This document shows positions 1 to 8,759 of a stretch of DNA of 64,000 nucleotides, in pieces (the stretch's first letter is position 1; every line of letters begins with the position of its first letter). The stretch spans positions 2,356,001 through 2,420,000 of the forward strand of contig NZ_CP108458.1 in the NCBI RefSeq assembly GCF_036242395.1, read 5' to 3'. The translations under genes were made by a program, and so were the position numbers. Under the pieces are notes generated by a model. That model was not told where the DNA came from. It saw only the letters and a list, made by a program, of their open reading frames with translations, and made no database searches. Source of the DNA: Kitasatospora sp. NBC_01266. Lineage in GTDB: Bacteria > Actinomycetota > Actinomycetes > Streptomycetales > Streptomycetaceae.

Positions 1-372
1 CGGGCCGCCGTCTCCTACGGGATCCGCTCCACCGCCGGGGTGGTCAGCAGCGCGGCGCTCATCATGGTGGCGGTCTTCTCGGTCTTCGGGACGCTGTCGG
101 TGCAGTCGATGAAGCAGATGGGCGTGGGCCTGGCGGTGGCGGTGCTGGTGGACGCCACGGTCATCCGCGGGGTGCTGCTGCCCTCGGTGATGAGCCTGCT
201 GGGCGAGCGCAACTGGTACCTGCCGAGCTGGCTGGCCTGGCTGCCGGACCTCTCGCACGGCGAGCCGGCCCAGCGGCCCGCGACCCCGCAGGACGGCCAG
301 GACGAGCGGGCTGAGCAGGCGGCGTACACCGAGCAGGACCAGGGCCCGCGCCACCGCCGGGTGACCGTCTGA
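1..372 (+). CDS. MMPL/RND-family transporter, C-terminal fragment
   Basis: This is the last 123 codons of a membrane transporter that begins before the window; the frame is open from base 1. It shows the final transmembrane helices of an MMPL protein, including the run GVGLAVAVLVDATVIRGVLL, followed by a conserved short tail (SLLGERNWYLPSWLAWLPDL) and then a hydrophilic, glutamine-rich cytoplasmic end of about 40 residues. Such proteins use the proton gradient to export lipids or drugs. The membrane-embedded Asp in VLVDATV is the position usually involved in proton relay in the family. The same motif (AVAVDATVVRCLLVPA) recurs in the complete MMPL gene at 19504-21738, so the window holds two paralogues. 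The substrate cannot be told from this fragment. Confidence 0.9.
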   Translation, partial: RAAVSYGIRSTAGVVSSAALIMVAVFSVFGTLSVQSMKQMGVGLAVAVLVDATVIRGVLLPSVMSLLGERNWYLPSWLAWLPDLSHGEPAQRPATPQDGQDERAEQAAYTEQDQGPRHRRVTV

Positions 373-439
373 CGGTGCGCCGGCCACGCCGAGCCTCCGC
401 CCGACCCCGGTTCCGGGGTCGGGCGGTAGGTTTTCGGCC

Positions 440-1336
440 ATGATCTTCTCCGAAGCCCTGGCCCGCGCCCTGCTCGGCCGGGCCTGCGCGGCGGTGGGGC
501 TGCCCGACCCGGCCGGCGCCCGGCTGCTCGGCCTGGCCGAGAACGCGGTCTTCGACCTCGGCTCCCCCGCCCTGGTGGCCAAGGTCGGCCGGGAGGGCGG
601 GCTGAGCGACCGCGCCGCCCGCGAGCTGGCCGTGGCGCGGTGGCTGGACGGGGCGGGGATCCCGGTGGTGCGGCCCGCCGCGGAGCACGGCGAGGTGGTG
701 GTCGCCGCCGGGCATCCGGTCACCTTCTGGCAGCGGCTGCCCGAGGCCGTGCGCCCCGCCGCGCCCGCCGACCTCGGCCCGCTGCTGCGCGCCCTGCACC
801 AGCTGCCCGCGCCGCCCGCCACCCTGCCGCGGCTGCCGCGCCGGGACCTGCTGGCACCGGTGGAGCGCTGGCTGGCCGCCGCCGAAGGGACCGTGGATCC
901 GGCGGACGCCGGCTATCTGCTGGCCCGCCGCGCCGAACTGGCCGCCGCCGTCAGCGAACTGGCCCCGGTGCTGCCCCCCGGAGTGATCCACGGGGACGCG
1001 CTGCCGCGCAACGTGCACCTCGGGCCGGGCGGGCCGGTGCTGCTGGATCTGGAGACGGTCGCCGACGACCTGCGCGAGCACGACCTGGTGCCGCTGGCGC
1101 TCACCCGCGACCGGTACGGCCTGCCGGAGCAGGACTACCGGGCCTTCACCGCCGCGTACGGCTGGGACGTGCGGGACTGGACGGGCTGCGCGGTGCTGCG
1201 GGCGGCGCGGGAGACGGCGAGCGCGGCCTGGGTGGCGCAGCGGGTGCCGGGGAACCCGGCCGCCGGGGCGGAGTTCCGGCGACGGGTGGCCTCGCTGCGG
1301 GACGGGGACCAGCGGGTGCGCTGGCACGCGTTCTGA
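440..1336 (+). CDS. Aminoglycoside phosphotransferase (APH)-family kinase-like protein
   Basis: The 298-residue protein has the small-molecule kinase fold. The Brenner-type catalytic loop is VIHGDALPRNVHL (around residues 182-194), and the metal-binding acidic residue follows in VLLDLETV. The N-terminal lobe holds LVAKVGREGG, the likely ATP-binding lysine region. APH-like proteins phosphorylate hydroxyls of sugars, amino alcohols or antibiotics. In actinomycetes most members near housekeeping genes have no known substrate, so resistance should not be assumed. The ATG sits 68 bases after the MMPL stop and the gene is probably a separate unit. An alternative substrate such as choline, homoserine or a fructosamine is equally possible. 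Confidence 0.8.
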   Translation: MIFSEALARALLGRACAAVGLPDPAGARLLGLAENAVFDLGSPALVAKVGREGGLSDRAARELAVARWLDGAGIPVVRPAAEHGEVVVAAGHPVTFWQRLPEAVRPAAPADLGPLLRALHQLPAPPATLPRLPRRDLLAPVERWLAAAEGTVDPADAGYLLARRAELAAAVSELAPVLPPGVIHGDALPRNVHLGPGGPVLLDLETVADDLREHDLVPLALTRDRYGLPEQDYRAFTAAYGWDVRDWTGCAVLRAARETASAAWVAQRVPGNPAAGAEFRRRVASLRDGDQRVRWHAF

Positions 1337-1492
1337 GCGGGGCCGCCCACGACCGCCGAGGGGCTTCCCAGCAAATGGTGAGAATCCTCTCAAAATAGGT
1401 TCATTATTTCGGAACTGCCTGGTCAGCGGCCATCGTCGTAGGGAGCAGTCGCAACCACCCGGGGCGGCTGTTGTCACGTCAGGAGTTGCCGC

Positions 1493-2551
1493 ATGCGCGT
1501 CCCCGGCACCCGCCGCACCACGCTCCGCCGCGCCGCCGCCGGCTGCGCGGCCGTCCTCACTCTCGCCCTGGCCTGCGCGTGCGGGCCGAAGGGCGGGATC
1601 TCCCAGGACGCGGCGGCCGCCCATCCGAGCACGGGCGGCACGCCGAGCGCGAGCATCACGCTGAGCCCGAGCGCGGCGCCGAGTGCCGGCGGCAGCAGCA
1701 GTGCCAGTGCCAGTGCCAGCGGCAGTGCGGCCCCGACGACGAGCGCGAGCACCGCCGCGGCCTCGCCGAGCACGTCGACCGCGCCGAGCACGCCGAGCAC
1801 GCCGGCCTCCTCGGCCGCTCGCACCTCCCCGAGCCTGTCGGCCGCCCCCTCGACCAGCGCCTCCCCCAGCACCCCCGTCGCCGGCTCGTCCGGTTCGCCC
1901 GCCGCACCCGCGACCACCGCCGGCACCCCGCGCCCCGCCGCGGACGCGCCCGGCTCCTCGATCGCCTACGGCACCGCGAGCGGCGGCCGCACGGTGGCGC
2001 TCACCTTCGACGACGGCCCGGGCCAGGCCACCGGCCAGGTCCTGGACCTGCTCGCCCAGTACCACGCCAAGGCCACCTTCTGCGAGATCGGCCCGCAGGC
2101 CAGTGCCAACCCGGCGCTGGTCAAGCGGATCCTGGCGGACGGCCACCGCCTGTGCGACCACACCGTGCACCACCCGCAGCCGATGCACACGCTCTCGCAC
2201 GACAAGCAGGTCTACGAGATCGACGCGGCCAAGGACATGATCACCCAGGCCGGCGGTCCGGGCACCCAGGTCAGCTGGTTCCGCGCCCCCGGCGGCGACT
2301 TCAGCGCCGACAACCGCCAGATAGCCGTCCAGGACGGCCTGCGCCCGCTCGGCTGGACCGTCGACACCCGCGACTGGTCCAAGCCCGGCGTCCCGGCGAT
2401 CATCGCCAACGTCCAGAAGGAGCTGCACCCCGGCGGCATCATCCTGATGCACGACGGCGGCGGCGACCGGAGCCAGACCGTGGCGGCGCTGAAGCTGCTG
2501 CTGCCGTGGCTGGTCCAGCAGGGCTACACCTTCGACTTCCCGGCGAGCTGA
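1493..2551 (+). CDS. Exported polysaccharide deacetylase (NodB domain) with Ser/Thr/Ala linker
   Basis: A carbohydrate esterase family 4 enzyme of 352 residues that probably removes N- or O-acetyl groups from cell-wall or extracellular polysaccharide. Residues 1-28 form an Arg-rich signal peptide ending in a Cys pair (ALACACG); the lipobox is atypical, so a lipid anchor is likely but unproven. Residues about 40-155 are a low-complexity Ser/Thr/Ala/Pro linker, probably spanning the peptidoglycan. The NodB domain follows with the expected motifs: VALTFDDGPG (catalytic and metal Asp), DHTVHHPQP (metal His pair), FRAPGGDFS, GWTVDTRDW and GIILMHDGG. The ATG was chosen because it begins the signal peptide. 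The stop lies inside a 15-bp palindrome. Confidence 0.88.
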   Translation: MRVPGTRRTTLRRAAAGCAAVLTLALACACGPKGGISQDAAAAHPSTGGTPSASITLSPSAAPSAGGSSSASASASGSAAPTTSASTAAASPSTSTAPSTPSTPASSAARTSPSLSAAPSTSASPSTPVAGSSGSPAAPATTAGTPRPAADAPGSSIAYGTASGGRTVALTFDDGPGQATGQVLDLLAQYHAKATFCEIGPQASANPALVKRILADGHRLCDHTVHHPQPMHTLSHDKQVYEIDAAKDMITQAGGPGTQVSWFRAPGGDFSADNRQIAVQDGLRPLGWTVDTRDWSKPGVPAIIANVQKELHPGGIILMHDGGGDRSQTVAALKLLLPWLVQQGYTFDFPAS

Positions 2552-2562
2552 CGGACCGTCAG
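2548..2562. repeat. 15-bp palindrome CTGACGGACCGTCAG containing a stop codon
   Basis: A perfect inverted repeat around a central A; the TGA of the deacetylase gene lies in its left arm. Near-identical copies occur at 13104-13118 (inside treY) and 27261-27275 (covering the stops of two convergent genes). Confidence 0.6.
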
Positions 2563-2588
2563 CAGCCGCCCGGGGGCGGCCGGTCCGC

Positions 2589-3365
2589 TCAGCGCATCGG
2601 CCAGCGGGCGTCGACCACCGCGTCCGGGTCCTTGCCCTTGCGCAGCCAGGCCTGGAAGTCCTGCGCCCACTCCCGGTACCAGCGCACCTGCTGCTCGTGC
2701 AGCGCGGTCAGGCTCAACTCGCCCACCTGGGCCGGATAGCGCTCACCGAGCGCGACGGCGACCCGCACGGCGGCCAGTGCGTCGCTGGCCGCCTCGTGCG
2801 CGTCCAGCAGCTCCACCCCGTACACCTCGCAGACCCGCTGCAATCCGCGCGAGCCCTTGCGGTAGCGGTCCACCGCACGGTCGATCACCAGCGCGTCCAG
2901 CACCGGGGCGACCAGCCGGCCCGCCAGCCGCTCGGCCAGCGGCACCCGGCCGTGGCGACGCAACTCGGCGTCGAGCAGCGAGAGATCGAAGGGCGCGTTG
3001 AAGGCCACCACCGGGACGCCCTCGGCCAGCAGCGCGCAGAGCGCGGCGGCCACCTCCTCCACCGCGGCGGCGGCCGGGCGGCCCCTGGTGCGGGCCTGCT
3101 CGTCGCTGATCCCGTGGATCGCCCGGGCCTGCTCGGGTATCGGCACACCGGGGTCGAGCAGCCAGCGGCTGGTCCGCACCGGCAGGCCGCCGACCGTCTC
3201 CACCAGCGCGGCGGTGACGATCCGTGACTCGGCCGGGTCGGTCCCGGTGGTCTCCAGGTCGAATCCGACCAGCGGGCCCTGCCACCAGCGCGCCCGCTCC
3301 TGGCGGACCATCGGCCCGGCCGCGGCCACGGCGGCGGCCAGTGCCCCGTTGTTCAGCTCACCCAT
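2589..3365 (-). CDS. 3'-5' exonuclease, DnaQ/DEDDh family
   Basis: The 258-residue protein carries all three exonuclease motifs of the DEDDh superfamily: GFDLETTG (Exo I, Asp and Glu), AFNAPFDLSLL (Exo II) and HEAASDA (Exo III, His and Asp). It resembles the stand-alone proofreading subunit of DNA polymerase III (epsilon) and related repair exonucleases. Actinomycetes carry several such genes, so the exact partner is unknown. The start ATG at 3365 is preceded by GGAAGG at good spacing; the longer open frame running upstream through efeB is a shadow. The gene is read in the same direction as the efe operon but is separated from it by two strong hairpins, so it is probably transcribed independently. 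Confidence 0.85.
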   Translation of the reverse strand: MGELNNGALAAAVAAAGPMVRQERARWWQGPLVGFDLETTGTDPAESRIVTAALVETVGGLPVRTSRWLLDPGVPIPEQARAIHGISDEQARTRGRPAAAAVEEVAAALCALLAEGVPVVAFNAPFDLSLLDAELRRHGRVPLAERLAGRLVAPVLDALVIDRAVDRYRKGSRGLQRVCEVYGVELLDAHEAASDALAAVRVAVALGERYPAQVGELSLTALHEQQVRWYREWAQDFQAWLRKGKDPDAVVDARWPMR

Positions 3366-3475
3366 CAGCACTGCCTTCCGTCGGGGTGTCACCTTGACGC
3401 AGCCCATCATCGCCGCTGCCTGTGACAATGCGGCCGGGCGGCCCGGATCCGGCAGTCCCGCACCTGGAGCCGACA

Positions 3476-3504
3476 CCGCCCCGCCCCAAGGGGAGGCGGG
3501 GCGG
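3476..3504 (-). terminator. GC-rich hairpin between efeB and the exonuclease gene
   Basis: Inverted repeat CCGCCCCGCC / GGCGGGGCGG (10 bp) with a 9-base loop. It is the second of two hairpins after efeB and lacks a T tract, as is usual for streptomycete terminators. Confidence 0.6.
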
Positions 3505-3543
3505 GGCGGCGCGGTGGCCGGGGGCAGAGGTGCCCGGCCGGGA

Positions 3544-3577
3544 GGGCGCGCGCCGGCCTTTCGGCCCGCGCGCGCCC
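3544..3577 (-). terminator. Probable terminator of the efe operon
   Basis: A stem GGGCGCGCGC / GCGCGCGCCC continues, after one mismatch, into GGCC/GGCC around a TTTC loop, starting 19 bases after the efeB stop. It is the strongest hairpin at this end of the operon. Confidence 0.7.
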
Positions 3578-3595
3578 TGGCCTCGGTGGTCGGCC

Positions 3596-4918
3596 TCAGG
3601 CGGCCGCGAACATCGCGCGCCCGAGCCAGTCGCTGGTGTCCCGCACGCCCGGCAGCACGAAGAAGTAGCCGCCGCCGGTCGGCGAGATGTAGTCCACCAG
3701 CGGCTCGCCGATCAGCCGGGTCTGGGTGGCCTCGAACTGCCGCACCACGTCCTGCTGGTAGCAGCAGAAGGCCAGGCCCATGTCCAGGTTGCCGACCTTG
3801 TCCACGCCCCGGTCGTAGTTGTAGCCGCGACGCAGGATCCGCGAGTCGTCGGTCTGCTGGGTGCGCGGGTTGGCGAGGCGGATGTGCGCGTCCAGCGGGA
3901 TCGCGTTGCCCTGCGGGTCCTTGGCGTAGTCGGGGGTGTCGGTCTCGTTGGCACCGTCCAGCGGGGCGCCGGTGTCCTTGCGGCGGCCGAACATCTGCTC
4001 CTGCTCGGCCAGCGAGACCCGGTCCCAGAACTCCACCAGCATCCGGATGATCCGGATCACCTGGTAGCTGCCGCCGGTGGCCCAGGCCGGCTCGCCGGCG
4101 CCGGCCTGCACCCAGACCAGCTGGTCCATCTCGCGGCCGGACTTGACGTCGGGGTTGGCGATGCCGTCCTTGAAGCCGAGCAGGTTGCGCTGCGCGCCGC
4201 TGGGCCGCGGGGCGTTCTGGAAGCCGTCGATCCGCCACTTGACCTGCATCGCGCCGCGGGTGTGCTTGGCGATGTCGCGCAGCGCGTGCAGCACGGTGTC
4301 CTGGCTCTCGGCGCAGATCTGCAGCGAGAGGTCGCCGTGCAGCTCGGCGGCCTGCAGGTTGTCGTTGGGGAAGGTCTTCATCGGGTTGAGCCTGACCGGC
4401 TTGGCCTTGGCCAGCCCGTAGCGCCCGTCGAAGAGCGAGGAGCCGACGCCGACCGTCACGGTCAGGCTGTCGCTGGGCACGCTCGGCCCGAGGATCCCGT
4501 TGTCCGACGGCGGGGCGCCGACGCCCAGGTCCGGCGGGGTGCCGCCGGAGGTCAGGAACCGGATCCGGTCGGTGAGGGTGTGGAAGAGGTCCTCCAGCGC
4601 CTTCCGGTCGGTGGCGATGACGTCGAAGGAGACGAACATCGCGGCCTTCGGCTGCGGGGTCAGCACACCCGCCTGGTGGTCGCCGTGGAAGGGCACCTGC
4701 GCGTTCGCACCGGTCGCGTCGGCCGCCTCGGCCCGGCCGCCGCCGGCGGTGAACGCCAGCGCGCCGCCGGCCACCGCAGCGCCGACCGCGCCGACACCGA
4801 GCGCCGCGCCCAGGAAGCTGCGGCGGGCGGGGGCGGCGGGGCAGCCGGCCGCCGCCGCGGGGGCGATCGCCTCGTGCGGGAAGGGGCAGGAGCCGCTGGA
4901 GTTGGGCTGGCTGGTCAT
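3596..4918 (-). CDS. efeB: Deferrochelatase/Dyp-type peroxidase EfeB
   Basis: A 440-residue haem peroxidase, the third component of the EfeUOB iron-uptake system. It is exported folded through the Tat pathway: the N-terminal signal holds an RRSFLG twin-arginine motif followed by a hydrophobic stretch (residues about 31-60). The Dyp signature GFKDG ([12 protein letters not shown]) supplies the catalytic Asp, and the C-terminal RRGYNYDRG segment is also typical. Family proteins oxidise ferrous iron or recover iron from haem. The start ATG overlaps the stop of the upstream efeU-efeO gene in an ATGA arrangement, which implies translational coupling. The length is normal for EfeB. Expression should follow the iron box at 7074-7092. 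Confidence 0.94.
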   Translation of the reverse strand: MTSQPNSSGSCPFPHEAIAPAAAAGCPAAPARRSFLGAALGVGAVGAAVAGGALAFTAGGGRAEAADATGANAQVPFHGDHQAGVLTPQPKAAMFVSFDVIATDRKALEDLFHTLTDRIRFLTSGGTPPDLGVGAPPSDNGILGPSVPSDSLTVTVGVGSSLFDGRYGLAKAKPVRLNPMKTFPNDNLQAAELHGDLSLQICAESQDTVLHALRDIAKHTRGAMQVKWRIDGFQNAPRPSGAQRNLLGFKDGIANPDVKSGREMDQLVWVQAGAGEPAWATGGSYQVIRIIRMLVEFWDRVSLAEQEQMFGRRKDTGAPLDGANETDTPDYAKDPQGNAIPLDAHIRLANPRTQQTDDSRILRRGYNYDRGVDKVGNLDMGLAFCCYQQDVVRQFEATQTRLIGEPLVDYISPTGGGYFFVLPGVRDTSDWLGRAMFAAA

Positions 4919-7026
4919 CAGGCGGTCTTCCGGATCTCAAGAAGGTCGGGAATCGGGGAGAGGTCTTCGAGCAGCTGCCCGGTGGCGCCGTTGAGCTGCG
5001 CGCGGGTGCCGGGGTCGAGCTGCTCGACCGGGGTCCAGCTGCCGTCCGCGTGGTGCGCGCCGTTCAACAGGTCGGCCACCCGCTGCAGGTCGCCGTTGAC
5101 GGTGGCGAGCAGCTGCGGGCTGCGGGCCTGGATCAGCGGCTGGAGCACCGTCAGCAGTTCGCGGGTACCGGCCAGGTTGGCCTGCGCGGTGGCCAGGTTG
5201 CTGCCGCTGCCCTCGTCGGTGTCGCCGGTCAGCTCGAACTGGAGGGTGTTCTCCAGGATCTCGTGGGTGCGCAGCGGCAGGTCGGTGGGGTCGAAGTCCT
5301 GGGTGGGGAAGGCCTTGCCGAGCCCGTCCACGTCGCTGACCAGCTGGTCCGCCACCGGGGTCAGGTCGGCGGCGCTCTGACCGTGCCACAGGCCGTACTC
5401 CAGGCGGTGGAAGCCGCTGAAGTCCTTGTCGTTGACGCCGTCCGGCAGGCCGTCGGCCCGGCCGTTGATCTTCTGGTCGAAGTCCGCGAAGGTGCCGTAG
5501 GCGGCGCCCAGCGAGTTGTACTGCAGGTGGGCGGTGAGCCAGTCGGCCTTGGCGGCGTTCAGGTCGCCGTTGTGCACGTCGGCCTGCAGCTGCTGGGTCT
5601 GCGTCAGCAGGGTGGCCAGGCCCGCGCCGACGTAGGTCTTGTACTGGTCGAGCGGGCCCTTGAGGTCGTCCTCGGAGACCGGCAGCACGGCCGCCACCTG
5701 CTGCCCGCCGCTGACGTGGACGGTGGCCGAGGTGACCGGGTCGCCGCCGGTGGGCACGCAGCGCCAGGCCAGGTCGCCGCTGCCGACGGTGGCGGTCAGC
5801 GGGCGGGTGGTGCCGGGGGCCAGGCCCTCGACCTCGCCGTAGACGGCATTGGTGCTCGGGTTGACCAGGTAGACCTCGGAGGTCTTGCTGCCGGTGTTGT
5901 GCATCTGGAAGGTCTGCTGGCCGGGCTGCGGGGCGCTGAAGCCCTTGCCGCACTGGTCCTTGGACTCCGAGACGCTGACGGTGGCGGCGGCGGCCGGCTT
6001 GCCGTCGCTGACCGCGATCACCACGCCGGCCAGCACGGCCGGGACGGCGACCAGCGTGGTCGGCACCAGCCAGCGCGGGCGCTGACGGGGCGTCGGCTCG
6101 GCCTCGGTCCCAGCGGGCTCGGTCTCAGCGGACTCGGTCCCAGCGGACTCGGCGGACTCCGCGCTCTCGACGGACTCGGTGGTGGTGGCGGCGACCGCCT
6201 CGGGCTTGGGAGCGGTGGCCCGCACCCCGCGCACGAAGAGCGTCATCACGAGGGCCAGGTACAGCGCGTAGCCGATCACCTGGAGCCAGGTCATGGTGAC
6301 CATGATGTTGAAGACGCCCTGCACCAGCGTCGCGTACCAGGAGCCGGCGTCCAGCGATCCGCTCAGGTCGAAGGCGTAGGCGTGCCCGCCGGGCAGCACC
6401 CCGCCCTCCTGCAGGTCGCGCAGCCCGTAGCTGAGCACCCCGGCGGCGATCACGATCAGCACCATGCCGGTGTAGGTGAAGAACTTCGTCAGGTTGATCT
6501 TCAGCACCCGGCGGTACAGGCCCCAGCAGAGCCCGGCGGCCAGCACCAGGCCGATCCCGGCGCCGATCGCGGGTCCGGTGGCCTCACCGGCCGAGCGGGC
6601 GGTGGTCCACAGGAAGAGCGAGGTCTCCAGGCCCTCCCGACCCACCGCCAGGAAGCTGGTCAGGACCAGCATCCCGCCGCCCATGCTGAGCGCGGCGGCC
6701 ACCTTCTCGCGGATCTCCGAGGAGAGGTTGCGGGCCGACCTGCGCATCCAGAAGACCATCGCGGTGACGAAGGCCACGGCGATCAGGCTCAGCGTGCCGC
6801 CGAAAGCCTCCTGCGCGGTGCCGGAGAGGTTGGCGGCCGTGAAGGTGAGCACGGCGCCGAAGCTGAGCGCGAGCGCGATGGCGGCCAGCACGCCGGTCCA
6901 GACCTGGGGAAGACGGGCTTTCTGCCCTGACCGGACCAGCGTGGCGACCAGGATCGAGACGATGAGTCCCGCCTCCAGGCCCTCCCGGAGCCCGATCAGA
7001 AAGCTTGGAAAAGCGTCGTCCCACAT
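4918..7026 (-). CDS. Fused ferrous-iron permease EfeU and periplasmic-type EfeO
   Basis: One 702-residue reading frame joins two normally separate proteins. Residues about 1-275 are the FTR1/EfeU permease with seven predicted membrane helices and two REGLE motifs (REGLEAGL near residue 14, REGLETSL near 130) that bind iron during passage. Residues about 275-318 form an acidic Glu/Ser/Ala linker with short repeats. A further membrane helix (about 320-342) carries the chain outside, where a cupredoxin-like EfeO domain (about 345-450) and an M75 imelysin-like domain (about 455-700, motif [10 protein letters not shown]) follow. The topology fits a membrane-tethered EfeO delivering iron to its own permease. 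AGGGGAG precedes the ATG. The stop overlaps efeB. No frameshift or internal start suggests that the fusion is an error. Confidence 0.92.
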   Translation of the reverse strand: MWDDAFPSFLIGLREGLEAGLIVSILVATLVRSGQKARLPQVWTGVLAAIALALSFGAVLTFTAANLSGTAQEAFGGTLSLIAVAFVTAMVFWMRRSARNLSSEIREKVAAALSMGGGMLVLTSFLAVGREGLETSLFLWTTARSAGEATGPAIGAGIGLVLAAGLCWGLYRRVLKINLTKFFTYTGMVLIVIAAGVLSYGLRDLQEGGVLPGGHAYAFDLSGSLDAGSWYATLVQGVFNIMVTMTWLQVIGYALYLALVMTLFVRGVRATAPKPEAVAATTTESVESAESAESAGTESAETEPAGTEAEPTPRQRPRWLVPTTLVAVPAVLAGVVIAVSDGKPAAAATVSVSESKDQCGKGFSAPQPGQQTFQMHNTGSKTSEVYLVNPSTNAVYGEVEGLAPGTTRPLTATVGSGDLAWRCVPTGGDPVTSATVHVSGGQQVAAVLPVSEDDLKGPLDQYKTYVGAGLATLLTQTQQLQADVHNGDLNAAKADWLTAHLQYNSLGAAYGTFADFDQKINGRADGLPDGVNDKDFSGFHRLEYGLWHGQSAADLTPVADQLVSDVDGLGKAFPTQDFDPTDLPLRTHEILENTLQFELTGDTDEGSGSNLATAQANLAGTRELLTVLQPLIQARSPQLLATVNGDLQRVADLLNGAHHADGSWTPVEQLDPGTRAQLNGATGQLLEDLSPIPDLLEIRKTA

Positions 7027-7073
7027 GGGTGCTGAACTCCCCTAGGCATGCGTCATCACTAGCGCGACCGCGC

Positions 7074-7115
7074 TTAGCTTAGGCATACCTTAGCCAGTGG
7101 ACGAACAACAGTCCA
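7074..7115 (-). promoter_or_regulatory. DtxR/IdeR-type iron box overlapping the efe promoter
   Basis: The 19-mer TTAGCTTAGGCATACCTTA (7074-7092) matches the remembered DtxR consensus TTAGGTTAGGCTAACCTAA at 15 of 19 bases. On the minus strand a promoter reads TGGACT (7110-7115), a 17-base spacer and TAAGGT (7087-7092), so the box covers the -10 element. Iron-loaded DmdR1/IdeR would be expected to repress efeUO-efeB from here. Confidence 0.85.
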
Positions 7116-7134
7116 TGCCGGGGGCGACCAGGAC

Positions 7135-8400
7135 TCAGCTGACCGATCGTGAGTCGGTCCAGACTCCCTCGAACTCCTCGCGGTAGACCTCCAGGAGGCC
7201 GGGCTCACCGCCCTCGCCGGTGCTCGGCGCCGCCCGCAGCACCAGGGCCGGCGACTCCATCCCCCGGGCCCGCCGCAGGTAGGGCTGGACCACCCCGAGG
7301 TCGCCGCCGCGCCGCCGCGCGCCGGGCAGCCGGGCGCCCTCCACCAGGTAGGCGGTGAACCGGGGCGTCTCGTCGAAGACCCGGATCTCGAAGGCGCCCG
7401 GATCGCGCAGCCGGGCCCGCACCCGCCGCACGTGCATGATGTTCATCTCGATCGAGCGGGACAGCTCGCCGCGCCCGAGCCCCAGTTCGCGCTCGCGCCG
7501 GCGCACCGCGCTGCTGGCCGGATTGAGGAAGAGCAGCCGCATCCGGCAGCCCTCGGCGGCCAGCCGCGCCAGCCGCTTGCCGGTGAAGTTCTGGCAGAGC
7601 ATGCCCAGCGCGATGCCCAGCGCGTCCAGCCGCCGGGCCCCCTCCAGCAGGTCCTCCACCGGCAGGTCGCGCTGCAGCAGGATCCGGTCGGCGTGCACGG
7701 CGGCGACATCCGCGTACCGGCCGGCGACCAGCTCCTCGATGATGTCGGCCGGCAGCCCCGCGCCGGCGGCCGGACGCCCGTCCAGCAGGCCGAGCACCCG
7801 GGCGGCGGCCCGCTCGGTCTGCGCCAGCACGGTCGGCGAGAGGCTGCGGTTGCGCGACACCACGTGCCGGGCGACCTCCAACTCGTCCAGCGCCAGCTCG
7901 ATCTCCCGGCGGTCGTCCAGGTACGGCTCGAAGCACGGCCAGTGCTGCACCATCAGCTCGCGCAGCTGCGGCAGGGTGAGGAAGACCAGCGGGTCGTCGT
8001 CGGCCGGGTCGAGCAGGAAGCCCTTGCGCCGGCTCACCTCGCGCACGGCGGCGGCCCGGCGCACCCACTCCTCGCCGACCGGCCCGGCCGCGGCCGTCAC
8101 CCAGTCCGCGCCGTGCGCGGGGGCGTAGACCGGGCGCAGCAGGTCGTCCAGCAGCGAGCGCAGCCGCTGCTCGACCAGGTTGAGCCAGACGTAGGCCCGA
8201 CCGGTCAACCGCACCCGCTGGTAGGCGCGCTGCCACTGCTCGCCGCTCCAGCCGGGCGCGGGCGGCTCGGCGCCGGACTGGGCCGGGATCAGCCGGCCGC
8301 CGCCGGGCGAGCCGAGCACCGCGGTCGGCGCCTCCGCCCGAGCTGAGGTACCCGCCGTACCGCTCGACCCATCGGGCCATTCGTCGGCGGGGAAGACCAT
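7135..8400 (-). CDS. SAV2148-family HEPN domain protein
   Basis: The 421-residue protein closely resembles what I remember of the streptomycete SAV2148 HEPN family: YVWLNLVEQRLR, VSRRKGFLLDPADDDP, LPQLRELMVQHWPCFEPY and LLFLNPASSAVRRRERELG. HEPN proteins are helical and often act as RNases. A possible Rx4-6H motif is visible in RELMVQH, but family members with no catalytic role also exist. The C-terminal part (about residues 280-400) looks like a separate alpha/beta domain that ends with a conserved EEFEGVWTDSR tail. ATG at 8400 was preferred to the upstream ATG at 8442 because GAGG stands 7 bases before it. It is divergent from glgX. The role is unknown; it may be regulatory or developmental. 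Confidence 0.8.
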   Translation of the reverse strand: MVFPADEWPDGSSGTAGTSARAEAPTAVLGSPGGGRLIPAQSGAEPPAPGWSGEQWQRAYQRVRLTGRAYVWLNLVEQRLRSLLDDLLRPVYAPAHGADWVTAAAGPVGEEWVRRAAAVREVSRRKGFLLDPADDDPLVFLTLPQLRELMVQHWPCFEPYLDDRREIELALDELEVARHVVSRNRSLSPTVLAQTERAAARVLGLLDGRPAAGAGLPADIIEELVAGRYADVAAVHADRILLQRDLPVEDLLEGARRLDALGIALGMLCQNFTGKRLARLAAEGCRMRLLFLNPASSAVRRRERELGLGRGELSRSIEMNIMHVRRVRARLRDPGAFEIRVFDETPRFTAYLVEGARLPGARRRGGDLGVVQPYLRRARGMESPALVLRAAPSTGEGGEPGLLEVYREEFEGVWTDSRSVS

Positions 8401-8759
8401 CTGATTACCTCGACTCTCGGCACCCGGCCCTGTGACGATCAAGACTACTGCCCGTCCGCCCCGGCGGGCAGGCCGTTGCCTTTCCGCAATCCGACTCGGT
8501 CAGCCGACCCCGCGCAGTACTACCGCGCCGGACACCCGTTCGGGCGAATGAACCCCGAAAGAGCGTCAGAATGCGGGCGGAGCGGCAACGATGGCAATCG
8601 CCAAGCGAAAATGACAGCGCGTAGATGCACTCTGTGCCGTGCGTCACGCTTGGCCGCGCGCGGACATGTGTCGCGCAACACCGGGCATACCGCAGCCAGC
8701 GGTGCGCCGACATCCCGAGGGAGCATCAGCTCCTCTTGACACCAGGGAAGTTGAGGCTT
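8401..8759. other. Intergenic region between the HEPN gene and glgX
   Basis: A divergent spacer of 359 bases that must hold the promoters of both genes. I see no convincing small gene or RNA. A good sigma-70-like pair (TTGACA at 8736-8741, TATGCA at 8759-8764, 17-base spacing) lies at the right end, but its -10 element covers the glgX start codon, so its role is unclear. Confidence 0.5.

Noticed and set aside
440..1336. Antibiotic-resistance kinase
   Set aside because: Only general APH-fold motifs are visible; nothing ties it to a particular aminoglycoside or macrolide.
161..2452. 763-codon minus-strand open frame across the phosphotransferase and deacetylase genes
   Set aside because: Low-complexity Arg/Gly/Ala translation with no domain; both plus-strand genes have clear motifs.
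2589..4940. In-frame continuation of the exonuclease frame back through efeB, suggesting a fusion
   Set aside because: The upstream part is a shadow of efeB; the exonuclease has its own GGAAGG site before ATG 3365 and two hairpins lie between.
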